In this document: positions 12,376 to 20,944 of the stretch, piece by piece
Layout: each line of letters opens with the position of its first letter
Position numbering within the stretch: the first letter of the stretch is position 1
From: SAR11 cluster bacterium PRT-SC02
GTDB lineage: Bacteria; Pseudomonadota; Alphaproteobacteria; Pelagibacterales; Pelagibacteraceae
Length of the DNA stretch: 62,519 bases
Direction of reading: 5' to 3'
Assembly (NCBI GenBank): GCA_001321855.1
Contig: JPUP01000093.1
Span: 1 to 62,519 of the forward strand
The notes under the pieces: model-generated
Database searches by the model: none
The model's input: only the letters and a program-made list of their open reading frames with translations
Told to the model about the DNA's origin: nothing
Made by a program: the position numbers and the translations under genes

Positions 12376-12399
12376 ATCTTTTAAATTACTTTAGTGAAA

Positions 12400-12492
12400 T
12401 TACTTATTGAACCTTGGTATTTTGGTTCAGATTTTTTCCCACAAGATGAAAATAACATCACAATTACTACAAAAGACAAAAACAATTTCATT
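12400..12492 (-). CDS. Micro-lipoprotein, LptM-like (30 aa)
   Basis: Minus-strand MKLFLSFVVIVMLFSSCGKKSEPKIPRFNK: signal peptide + lipobox + CGKK..P.IP; lies between argH and lysA; below the ORF-track cutoff. Confidence 0.65.
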
Positions 12493-13876
12493 TGAGCTCC
12501 TTTTTATATTTTTTTATCATATTTTTTACATTTTTTTCAGATGTACCACCAAAAGAATTTTTAGAATTCATTGAATTTTTTACATCAAAAATTTTTAAAA
12601 CACTTATATTTAAATCTTTATAAAATCTTTTTATTTCATTCAATGTAAGTTCATCTAAATTTTTTCTATTTTTTTCTGCGTAGTTTACTATTTTTGATGA
12701 GATTTTATAGGCTTCTCTAAAAGATAAATTTTTTTCTTTTACTAAATAATCTGCAAAATCTGTAGCTGTTGTATAACCACTTTTTGCCATTTCAAACATT
12801 CTTTTTTTGTTTGGCTTAATATTTTTTATTAATTCGTTACTCATTATTAGAGTATCTTTTAATGTATCAAATCCATCAAACACTAAAGCCTTATCATCTT
12901 GTAAATCTTTGAAATAAGAAATTGGAAGTCCTTTCATTATCGTTAAAATTGAATTAAGTTTTCCGTAATTTATTCCTGTTCTTCCCCTTATAAGTTCAGC
13001 TGGATCTGGATTTTTTTTTTGAGGCATAATTGATGAACCCGTCAGCATTTGATCGCTAAAACTAATTAATTGATAAGCATCAGAATTTAATATTATAAAG
13101 TCTTCAGCCAATCTAGATAAATGCATTGCACATACCGCACATACATAAAGAAAATCTATAGCAAAATCCCTATCAGAAACAGTATCTATTGAGTTATTGG
13201 TTGGCTTTTTAAAACCTAATTTTTTTGATGTAAAATTTCTGTCTATTTTGTAAGACGTGCCAGATAAGGCGGCCGCTCCAAGAGGAGACTCGTCGATAAG
13301 ATTTAAATTATTTAAAAATCTTTGATTATCTCTTTTGAACATTTCGTAATAAGCTAATAAATAATGAGCAAAAGAAATTGGCTGAGCATTTTTAAGATGA
13401 GTAAAACCAGGCATGACAGTTTCTGTATTCTTCTCCGCTTTAATAATTATATTTTTCATTAAAGAGTTGAGCTCATTAATTAAAATTAAAGTTGATTCTT
13501 TTACCCATAGCTTAAAATCTGTAACTACTTGGTCATTTCTTGATCTCGCGGTATGCATATATCCCGCTGAGTTACCAATTATATCATGCAATTTTTTTTC
13601 AATATTTAAGTGTATATCCTCGAATTTTTCTCTAAAAATAAATTTACCTTTTTGAATTTGATTTTTAATTTTATCTAATCCCTTAATTATTTTCATTCCT
13701 TCTTTAGCTGGTATGATTTTATTTTTTATTAACATCTGAGTGTGCACTTTCGAAGCAAATATATCTTGTTCGTATAGTCTCTTATCTATCTTTATGGAAG
13801 ACCCAATTCTTTGAAATGACTTAGAAGTTGAACTTTTAAATCTGTTTGACCAAACTGTCTTATTTTTATTTGTCAT
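12488..13876 (-). CDS. argH: Argininosuccinate lyase
   Basis: 462 aa; GSSIMPQKKNPDPAELIRG; HTARSRNDQVVTD. Confidence 0.96.
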   Translation of the reverse strand: MTNKNKTVWSNRFKSSTSKSFQRIGSSIKIDKRLYEQDIFASKVHTQMLIKNKIIPAKEGMKIIKGLDKIKNQIQKGKFIFREKFEDIHLNIEKKLHDIIGNSAGYMHTARSRNDQVVTDFKLWVKESTLILINELNSLMKNIIIKAEKNTETVMPGFTHLKNAQPISFAHYLLAYYEMFKRDNQRFLNNLNLIDESPLGAAALSGTSYKIDRNFTSKKLGFKKPTNNSIDTVSDRDFAIDFLYVCAVCAMHLSRLAEDFIILNSDAYQLISFSDQMLTGSSIMPQKKNPDPAELIRGRTGINYGKLNSILTIMKGLPISYFKDLQDDKALVFDGFDTLKDTLIMSNELIKNIKPNKKRMFEMAKSGYTTATDFADYLVKEKNLSFREAYKISSKIVNYAEKNRKNLDELTLNEIKRFYKDLNISVLKIFDVKNSMNSKNSFGGTSEKNVKNMIKKYKKELK

Positions 13877-13904
13877 AATTTATGTTACTTTAATTTAAAT
13901 TAAT

Positions 13905-14435
13905 ATGCAGATTAGTAAATCTATTAAACTCTATACTCACATTATTATTACTATTTTTTTTGTGAATAAAGTCTTAGCATCTGAAACCTTTTCAAAAAAT
14001 TTGATTATTCACGAAAATCCAAAAATTTTGTCTAAAGTAGAATTTAAAAACCTTAATCTACAAGACGTAGATTTAGCCAAAAATAAAGGCAAGATCATGA
14101 TACTCAATTTTTGGGCAACCTGGTGTGCTCCATGTAAAAAAGAGATGCCTTCCTTAGATAAGCTATCTTTATACTTTAAAGAAAAGATAATTATATACCC
14201 AATTAACATGGAAAAACCCAATAGAGAAAAAACAATAAAATTTTTTAAAGATTTAAAAATCGAAAGTCTAAAAATTTACTTCGATCCAGATTTTAAATTA
14301 GCCAAGAAGTTTAAAATGAGAGGTTTACCGACAACTATTTTAATTGATAAAAATGGAATGGAATTTGGTAGAATTATTGGAGAATTTAACTTTGAAGATG
14401 AAAAGTTCAAAAAAATTCTTCAAGGAAAGATCTAG
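13905..14435 (+). CDS. TlpA/ResA-type thioredoxin-like thiol-disulfide oxidoreductase
   Basis: Signal-like N-terminus; LNFWATWCAPCKKEMPSLDKL; GLPTTILIDKNG. Confidence 0.9.
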   Translation: MQISKSIKLYTHIIITIFFVNKVLASETFSKNLIIHENPKILSKVEFKNLNLQDVDLAKNKGKIMILNFWATWCAPCKKEMPSLDKLSLYFKEKIIIYPINMEKPNREKTIKFFKDLKIESLKIYFDPDFKLAKKFKMRGLPTTILIDKNGMEFGRIIGEFNFEDEKFKKILQGKI

Positions 14436-14632
14436 TCTTTAAAAAAGTAAGCTAACATGACCAGAACAATTATAGCTATAAATTGAAGCAATACTCTAAG
14501 CTGCATTAGTTTGTTTGAATATTTTTTACTGGTGTTACCTCCTTTAAATAAAGTATAAATACCTAGAAGTAAAACAATGGCTACAGCACCTAACAAACTA
14601 AAACCTATAAAATTGAAAATTAATTCAGACAT
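14432..14632 (-). CDS. Small two-TM protein, HIG1-domain/twin transmembrane type
   Basis: MSELIFNFIGFSLLGAVAIVLLLGIYTLFKGG...SNKLMQLRVLLQFIAIIVLVMLAYFFKD. Confidence 0.7.
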   Translation of the reverse strand: MSELIFNFIGFSLLGAVAIVLLLGIYTLFKGGNTSKKYSNKLMQLRVLLQFIAIIVLVMLAYFFKD

Positions 14633-14647
14633 ATATATTCCTTTATC

Positions 14648-15304
14648 ATGAGCCACTCACTTAACACAACAATTATAAAACCAATTTCTAATCAAAAACC
14701 TAAAAATGCAGTTATACTTTGTCACGGCTATGGAGGTGATGGTAAAGATATATCGATCCTTGCTAATTACTGGAAAAATTTTTTGCCAGATACTGTTTTT
14801 ATTTGTCCTGATGCACCAGAAACATGTTCCGTAAATCCATCAGGTTTTCAATGGTTTGATTTAACAAGTGACTCTGCAGATCAGATTTTAACTCAATCAA
14901 TTGTCGCTGAACTAAAATTAAATAAATTCATTGACGAAGTTAAGGAAAGCTACAATTTAGAGTCTGACAAAATCTCTCTTTGTGGATTTAGCCAAGGATC
15001 AATGATTTCGTTACAAACTGGTATTAAGAGAAAAGATAAGATTAATTCAATTATAAGCTATTCAGGAAAAATTATTAATATTGAACATTTAAAAAATAAT
15101 ATAATTTCAAGGCCAGCAATTATATTAATGCATGGAGATAAAGACTCTGTCGTTGCAATTAATTTTTTTTTAGAGGCTAAAGAATTTTTTAAAAATAATA
15201 GCTACGAGATACAATCTAAAATTTTCAATAATTGTGAACACAGAATACCCCAGGAAGGCTCGAGTTTAGGCTTAAATTTTGTTAAAAAAAATTTATATCA
15301 GTAG
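14648..15304 (+). CDS. Phospholipase/carboxylesterase family alpha/beta hydrolase
   Basis: LCHGYGGDGKDI; LCGFSQGSMISLQ; LMHGDKDSVV. Confidence 0.88.
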   Translation: MSHSLNTTIIKPISNQKPKNAVILCHGYGGDGKDISILANYWKNFLPDTVFICPDAPETCSVNPSGFQWFDLTSDSADQILTQSIVAELKLNKFIDEVKESYNLESDKISLCGFSQGSMISLQTGIKRKDKINSIISYSGKIINIEHLKNNIISRPAIILMHGDKDSVVAINFFLEAKEFFKNNSYEIQSKIFNNCEHRIPQEGSSLGLNFVKKNLYQ

Positions 15305-15362
15305 TAACAAGTGATACATTTTATATCTTGATAATATTTTTACTTTCAGTTAACTTTTAAAA

Positions 15363-15932
15363 ATGATTATATCTTCTTCAGAAAAAGTTCCACTCGAAAA
15401 GTGTCCTGCGCTTGTATTGAATGCTGATTTTAGACCGCTAAGTTATTATCCATTATCAATCTGGTGTTGGCAGGATGCTGTAAAATCTGTTTTTCTTAAC
15501 AGAGTAAGTATTGTATCAAATTATAAAAGAAAAATAAGAAGTCCCTCATTTGAAATGAATTTACCAAGTGTTATAGCTTTAAAAAATTTTATAAAGCCAT
15601 CAGAAAATCCAAACTTCACAAGATTTAATGTTTTCTTAAGAGACAAATTTGCATGTCAATACTGTGGAGCAAAAAAAGATTTAACATTCGATCATTTACT
15701 ACCTAAATCTAAAGGAGGTTTAACTGATTGGGAAAACGTTGTGACTGCTTGTTCAACTTGCAATGTTAAGAAGGGCGGTAAGCTTTATGAAAAAAGTGGT
15801 ATGAGATTGTTTTCTAAACCTTATATCCCAACAGTTGACGATTTGCATAAAAATGGAAGAAATTTCCCTCCAAATTATCTGCATGAAAGTTGGATGGATT
15901 ATTTATATTGGGATATTGAATTAGAGCCTTAA
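15363..15932 (+). CDS. HNH endonuclease domain protein
   Basis: CQYCGAKKDLTFDHLLPKSKGGLTDWENVVTACSTCNVKKGG. Confidence 0.9.
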   Translation: MIISSSEKVPLEKCPALVLNADFRPLSYYPLSIWCWQDAVKSVFLNRVSIVSNYKRKIRSPSFEMNLPSVIALKNFIKPSENPNFTRFNVFLRDKFACQYCGAKKDLTFDHLLPKSKGGLTDWENVVTACSTCNVKKGGKLYEKSGMRLFSKPYIPTVDDLHKNGRNFPPNYLHESWMDYLYWDIELEP

Positions 15933-16466
15933 TTAAATTTTTTCAGAAATCGTTATTGCTATCCGAGAGGATGTTTTAATTACTTTATCTAAAACACCAT
16001 ACAATCCTTTTTTAGTTGCACCCTGATCATAAGCAATATCTTTATGATGCAATTCATCATCTCTAAACTTCATAATCTTTTTTTTTAGATCTTTTTCATC
16101 TTCACCTAATTTATAAGTTTGATCTTTATAATGTTGATCAATCACCTCTTCTACCGAGGCTGTACAGAGCATAGCTGCTTTTTTACCAAGCATTGCAGTT
16201 CCAAAACCCAAAGTGACTCCTAACAAATCCCACATCGGTAATAATTTTGTAGGTTTGATATTTCTTTTTTTTATCTGATCTTTAAAAAATTCGTAGTGCT
16301 CTTTTTCATGTTCCTTCATTTCCTCAATTTTTCTTTTTAAATCTTCATCTTGTTTAAATGTTTTTAAAGCTAAAAGTTGACCTTCGTATATTTTTATTGC
16401 CCCTCTCTCACCTGCATGGTCTACTCTGATTATTTCTTCTAAATATTTTTTATTTGTTTTTTTCAT
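15933..16466 (-). CDS. coq7: Demethoxyubiquinone hydroxylase (Coq7/UbiF-type diiron)
   Basis: IIRVDHAGERGAIKIYEGQ; EHEKEHYEFF; DELHHKDIA. Confidence 0.92.
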   Translation of the reverse strand: MKKTNKKYLEEIIRVDHAGERGAIKIYEGQLLALKTFKQDEDLKRKIEEMKEHEKEHYEFFKDQIKKRNIKPTKLLPMWDLLGVTLGFGTAMLGKKAAMLCTASVEEVIDQHYKDQTYKLGEDEKDLKKKIMKFRDDELHHKDIAYDQGATKKGLYGVLDKVIKTSSRIAITISEKI

Positions 16467-16935
16467 AATTTATGTAATTTTTTACTATTATAGCACTTAA
16501 GGCAATTGATATAATTGTATTTATTGTAGCAAGTGAAATGCCAAATATTGAAAAAGTAACGTCTTTGCAACTAATTTTATTATTTTCTAGTTGTCTTAGA
16601 AGATCCTCTTTAGTTCCTTCTAAGGACTTATCACCTATATCGCAAACGAAAGGCTCTTTAAAAATATTTTGTTCAACCCCAACATGATAAATAGACAAAA
16701 TTGCACTCAAAATAAAAATAACAGACAATAAAAGCAAAACTGGTTTTTCAAATCTTTTAATAAAGAGTATCAAAGCTATAAAAATTATTGCAAGAATATA
16801 TGGCACTCTTTGCATTAAGCATAAACTACATGGCAAATGCCCAAGAACATGTTCAATAAAGTAGGCAACCGATAACGCTATAAAACTGAAAAATAAAATA
16901 CCTTTAAAGAGAAATCTCTTTTTAATCTCAATCAT
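16450..16935 (-). CDS. dsbB: DsbB-family disulfide bond formation protein
   Basis: HVLGHLPCSLCLMQRVPYILA; four TM segments. Confidence 0.85.
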   Translation of the reverse strand: MIEIKKRFLFKGILFFSFIALSVAYFIEHVLGHLPCSLCLMQRVPYILAIIFIALILFIKRFEKPVLLLLSVIFILSAILSIYHVGVEQNIFKEPFVCDIGDKSLEGTKEDLLRQLENNKISCKDVTFSIFGISLATINTIISIALSAIIVKNYINYEKNK

Positions 16936-17546
16936 GATCTAAATAAAAAGTAAAAACTAACAGCAACTAAAATTACAATTAAACCGATAAGAGTAAACCA
17001 GAAAGCCCCCTTCTTTTCAATAAATAATCCAAATTTTTTCCCAAATAAATAAGTAAAATAAGAAACCAATAAAAAACGTAATCCTCTAGTAAATAAACAA
17101 ATAAAGAAAAATACAATAATATTAAAATTAATTATACCGCTTGTAATTGTAAATACTTTAAAAGGTAAAGGAGTAAAACCAGCGAGAAACATTATTCCAA
17201 GCCATAAGAAAAATCCTCCTTTTGAAGACATCTTGTTTTGTACTTCAAAGACTTTTTCTTCGTATCCATAAAATTCAATTACCACCATCGCGATATCTAA
17301 AAAAAATACACCTAACATATAACCAAATAATCCTCCTAAAACTGAACCAGTGGTAGCGATAACAAAAATTTTTAAATAATCATCTCTTTTTGCTACAACC
17401 ATTGGAATAATCATTAAATCGGGAGGTACCGGAAAGAAGAAGCTTTCTATAAATGCTACAAAACCTAATAAAGGCTTTGAAAATTTATGTCTAGCAAGCT
17501 CAACACATCTGTCGTATAACTTTTTCAACATGAATTTAAAATGCAC
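16932..17546 (-). CDS. YqaA/DedA family (SNARE-associated) membrane protein; start may be ATG at 17531
   Basis: FIESFFFPVPPDLMIIPMV; VLGGLFGYMLG; AGFTPLPFKVFTITSG. Confidence 0.85.
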   Translation of the reverse strand: MHFKFMLKKLYDRCVELARHKFSKPLLGFVAFIESFFFPVPPDLMIIPMVVAKRDDYLKIFVIATTGSVLGGLFGYMLGVFFLDIAMVVIEFYGYEEKVFEVQNKMSSKGGFFLWLGIMFLAGFTPLPFKVFTITSGIINFNIIVFFFICLFTRGLRFLLVSYFTYLFGKKFGLFIEKKGAFWFTLIGLIVILVAVSFYFLFRS

Positions 17547-17718
17547 AATACTTAAGTACCTTGCAAGTTTAATATTATCACCAATTGCAATTTACGCTGT
17601 GCTTTATATAGCTAAATTTTTTGGTGCAAATTACGATTTTTCTCATGGTGAAACATTTATTATTTGGTTATTGATGGCAATTTTGATATCTAACTCTGTA
17701 ACGTGGAGAAGTAAATGA
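17530..17718 (+). CDS. Small two-TM protein of unknown function
   Basis: 62 aa MNLKCTILKYLASLILSPIAIYAVLYIAKFFG...; ATGA overlap with the next CDS. Confidence 0.65.
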   Translation: MNLKCTILKYLASLILSPIAIYAVLYIAKFFGANYDFSHGETFIIWLLMAILISNSVTWRSK

Positions 17719-18791
17719 GCCTAGATAACAAAGTTGTAAAAAATATAAGTTTTCGGAAAGACGGAACTAAACTTCATTTAGAGGATAATTTTTTATCAAG
17801 AGACGAAGTAAATAATGTTTTGACAGACAACATGGGTCAATTAGGCCGTGCATGGTTTAAATTTCAAACAGCTTGGGCTTACAATGCTTATAGCAGGTTT
17901 AAAGACATGGATAAATATTTAATCCTTATATATTTAATACAAAAAACATTTAAACACTATTCAGATATTTTTGTGATTGTCTCTGAAAAAAGCTTTTACT
18001 CAATTGAAGAATTTGAAATTGAAAAAATGAATTTAATTGAAATTTCAGAGGATCTTCAAATTCCTAAGGAAACAGTTAGAAGAAAAATAAATGAACTAAA
18101 TATGGAGGATATTATTGCAAGAGAGGGAAAAAAATTAACAATCAAATTAGAGGGTTTTAAAATTCAAAGACCTGCCTCATCTGTAACCATGTTATCAAAA
18201 TTTTTATCTCAAGTTACAGATTTTCTCTCAAAAGACTCTAATTTTTTACCAGGACCTATATCAAAAGATGAAATTGAAAATTTTATCAGGGAAAATTTTA
18301 CTTTAATTTGGAGATATTTTTTTCGTTTACAAATTCCAACATTAATTAATTGGAGAAAATTTTATGGCGACCTTGAGAGCTGGCTCATCGCAGGGACGGT
18401 TCTTGTTAATCAAACAGAAAAAATAAAAGAAAAATATCGAGGAAAACGACCAGTAATTTTAGAAGAAAATAACTTAAACAATGATGAGAAATTTTCAAAA
18501 TGGATGAAATTTTTAGTTGCTAATCAAGAGGAAGTGGTTGGGGTAAATGCATCTTCTATTTCGGAAATAACTGCAATTCCAAGGGCAACTGTAATTAGAA
18601 AACTTAAATTTTTAGAAAAAAAAAAGATTTTGTATAAAGACAAGAATCAGCTCTATAGAATGGGAAAACAAAGAAGTTCGCTAGTAGAATTATTAAAGAT
18701 TTATAAGGAAGTTCAATTTAATATATATAAATTTGTAGCTACTTTCTTTGAAATTTATAAGAATAAAACCGATATTCCAAAATCAAAATAA
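17715..18791 (+). CDS. Putative transcriptional regulator with two winged-HTH-like units
   Basis: LIEISEDLQIPKETVRRKINELNMEDIIAREGKKLTI and ASSISEITAIPRATVIRKLKFLEKKKILYKDKNQLYR. Confidence 0.7.
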   Translation: MSLDNKVVKNISFRKDGTKLHLEDNFLSRDEVNNVLTDNMGQLGRAWFKFQTAWAYNAYSRFKDMDKYLILIYLIQKTFKHYSDIFVIVSEKSFYSIEEFEIEKMNLIEISEDLQIPKETVRRKINELNMEDIIAREGKKLTIKLEGFKIQRPASSVTMLSKFLSQVTDFLSKDSNFLPGPISKDEIENFIRENFTLIWRYFFRLQIPTLINWRKFYGDLESWLIAGTVLVNQTEKIKEKYRGKRPVILEENNLNNDEKFSKWMKFLVANQEEVVGVNASSISEITAIPRATVIRKLKFLEKKKILYKDKNQLYRMGKQRSSLVELLKIYKEVQFNIYKFVATFFEIYKNKTDIPKSK

Positions 18792-18830
18792 TTTTTTTTT
18801 ACAAAATAAGTATTATAATCTCTAAAATAT

Positions 18831-18917
18831 GGGCGAATGGTGGAACTGGTAGACGCGCCGGACTCAAAATCCGGTGGTAGCAATACCTTGAGAGTTCGAG
18901 TCTCTCTTCGCCCACCA
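18831..18917 (+). tRNA. tRNA-Leu(CAA), CCA encoded
   Basis: GGGCGAA...CCGGA-CTCAAAA-TCCGG...long variable arm...GTTCGAGTC...TTCGCCCACCA. Confidence 0.95.
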
Positions 18918-18921
18918 AGTT

Positions 18922-20602
18922 ATGGACATAAGTAAATTAAATAGTTTAGTTGAGCTTTATTTTAAAAAAAAAGAGGAAGTTGATAGTAATAAACCTTTTT
19001 TACAATGGTTAAAAATAAACAAAAAAGAGATTTATTCTTGGAAAGATATTACTTCTCAAATATTTAAACTTACTGCTAAAATAAAATCATTGATAAAAGA
19101 AGGGGACAGATGTTTGATTCTATCTGAGAATAGACCAACCTGGTTAATGACTGATATCTCAATTATGAATGCCGGTGGTATTACTGTACCAATTTTTACA
19201 ACTTATTCTTCTAATGATTATAAATATATTTTAAATGATTGTAAGCCTTCATTGATAATAGTTTCTAATCAAGAACAATTTAATAAGATAAAAAAATTTA
19301 TTAATAATGGTGTAAAAAAAATTATATCATTTGAAAAAATTGATACTGACTGTTTATTAATTCAAGATATATTAAATGAAGATAATAACAAAAAAATAAT
19401 AAATTATAATTTAAAAAGAAATATGCCCGCATGTATAATTTATACATCCGGCACTTCCGGCCATCCCAAAGGTGTAGTTTTAAGTCATGGAGGAATTTTA
19501 TCTAATTGCGAAGGAGCAGTTGAACTTCTTGAACCTTTACTAAGAAAAAAAGATCCAATATTTTTAACTTGGCTACCTCTTTCACATTCATATGAGCATA
19601 CTGTACAATTTATCCAAATCATTATTGGTGCAAAAGTTTTTTATGCAGAAAGTTTAGAAAAATTAATTTCTAATATGGTAATTGCTAAACCAACAATTAT
19701 GACAGCAGTACCAAGATTTTACCAAAATCTATATACAAAAATAAATATCAATTTTGAAAAACAATCAGGTCTCAAAAGAAAACTAATAGATAAAACTTTA
19801 AGTCTAGGTAAAAAAGTACTTAAAAAAGAAAGTCTTAGCTTTAAAGAAAAAATTTTAAATTTTATCTGTGAAATATTAGTAAGAAAAAAAATCAGAAATC
19901 AGTTTGGTGGGAATCTTCAAGCATTTGTCTCTGGAGGTGGGGCTTTAGATCAAAATATCGGAGAGTTTTTAAATGCTGTGGGATTACCAACTCTTCAAGG
20001 ATACGGATTAACTGAGGCTTCCCCAGTTGTAAGCTGCAATTTACCAGATTTTGTTAAAGTAGAATCTGTTGGCCCTCCATTTAGAACAAATAAAGTAAAA
20101 ATAGCTGAGGATGGTGAAATTTTAATCAAGGGAGAAAACGTAATGTTGGGATACTGGAATTTAAAAGAAGAGACCGAAAAAGTAATAAAAGATGGATGGC
20201 TACACACAGGGGATATTGGTGAAATTGATAATAAAAATTATTTGAAAATTACAGATAGAAAAAAAGATATAATAGTAAATCTTGGTGGAGATAATATTTC
20301 ACCTAGCAAAATAGAAAATATTTTATGTTTAAATGAAAATATTAAGCAATCTTTTGTTTATGGAGATAAAAAAAATTATTTAGTTGCAATAATTGTTTGT
20401 GAAAAAGAAATTTCTGAAGAAAAAATTAAACTTATAATTGAAAATGTAAATAAAAGTTTAACTTTAATTGAAAAAATAAAAAAAATTTGTTTTAATTAAT
20501 CAGGAATTTTCAATTGATAACGGAATGCTTACACCAACATTAAAGTTGAAAAGAAAAGAAATTATAAAAAATTATAAACAATTACTTGAAAATCTTTATT
20601 AA
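18922..20602 (+). pseudogene. Long-chain acyl-CoA synthetase (AMP-binding) with apparent +1 indel near the C-terminus
   Basis: ORF 18922..20499 has IIYTSGTSGHPKGVVLSHGG, GYGLTEASP, DGWLHTGDIG; the conserved C-terminus FVLINQEFSIDNGMLTPTLKLKRKEIIKNYKQLLENLY* continues in another frame after an A8 run (20478-20485), to 20602. Confidence 0.88.
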
Positions 20603-20732
20603 GAAATAAATTTTATCTTGTTTAATGAGGTTAAAAAAACATTGGTATTATTAACTTTTTTTAAACTTACAAAAAGATAAAAAAAAATTTAAAAATTTTA
20701 ATTTTATTTCAAATTTACAAATTAATTTATGT

Positions 20733-20760
20733 TTGACAATAAACAAAAAAAACTTAAAGA
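20733..20760 (+). promoter_or_regulatory. Candidate promoter for the Lys/Arg microprotein
   Basis: TTGACA, 17-nt spacer, AAAGAT; good -35, weak -10. Confidence 0.4.
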
Positions 20761-20770
20761 TTAATTTATC

Positions 20771-20793
20771 AAACGAATCATTGTGATTTGTTT
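20771..20793 (+). promoter_or_regulatory. 5'UTR hairpin directly upstream of the microprotein Shine-Dalgarno
   Basis: AAACGAATCA-TTG-TGATTTGTTT (10 bp, one G-T wobble); SD GGGAGA at 20801. Confidence 0.5.
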
Positions 20794-20810
20794 TAACAAA
20801 GGGAGATAAG

Positions 20811-20885
20811 ATGGCTAAAAGAAGAAAAAAAGCTAAAAAGAAAACTAAAAAGAAAGCTAAGAAAAGAAGAAAAAGAAGAAGATAG
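20811..20885 (+). CDS. Lys/Arg-only basic microprotein (24 aa), putative nucleic-acid-binding
   Basis: ATG GCT AAA AGA ... TAG = MAKRRKKAKKKTKKKAKKRRKRRR; SD GGGAGA upstream; strong terminator downstream. Confidence 0.75.
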   Translation: MAKRRKKAKKKTKKKAKKRRKRRR

Positions 20886-20906
20886 TTTCCTTTTTATCTA
20901 AAAATC

Positions 20907-20944
20907 AAACGCCCTTTTTTCATAAAAAAAGGGCGTTTTTTTTA
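20907..20944. terminator. Intrinsic terminator, possibly bidirectional, between microprotein and carD
   Basis: ACGCCCTTTTTT-cat-aAAAAAAGGGCGT followed by a T-tract. Confidence 0.85.
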
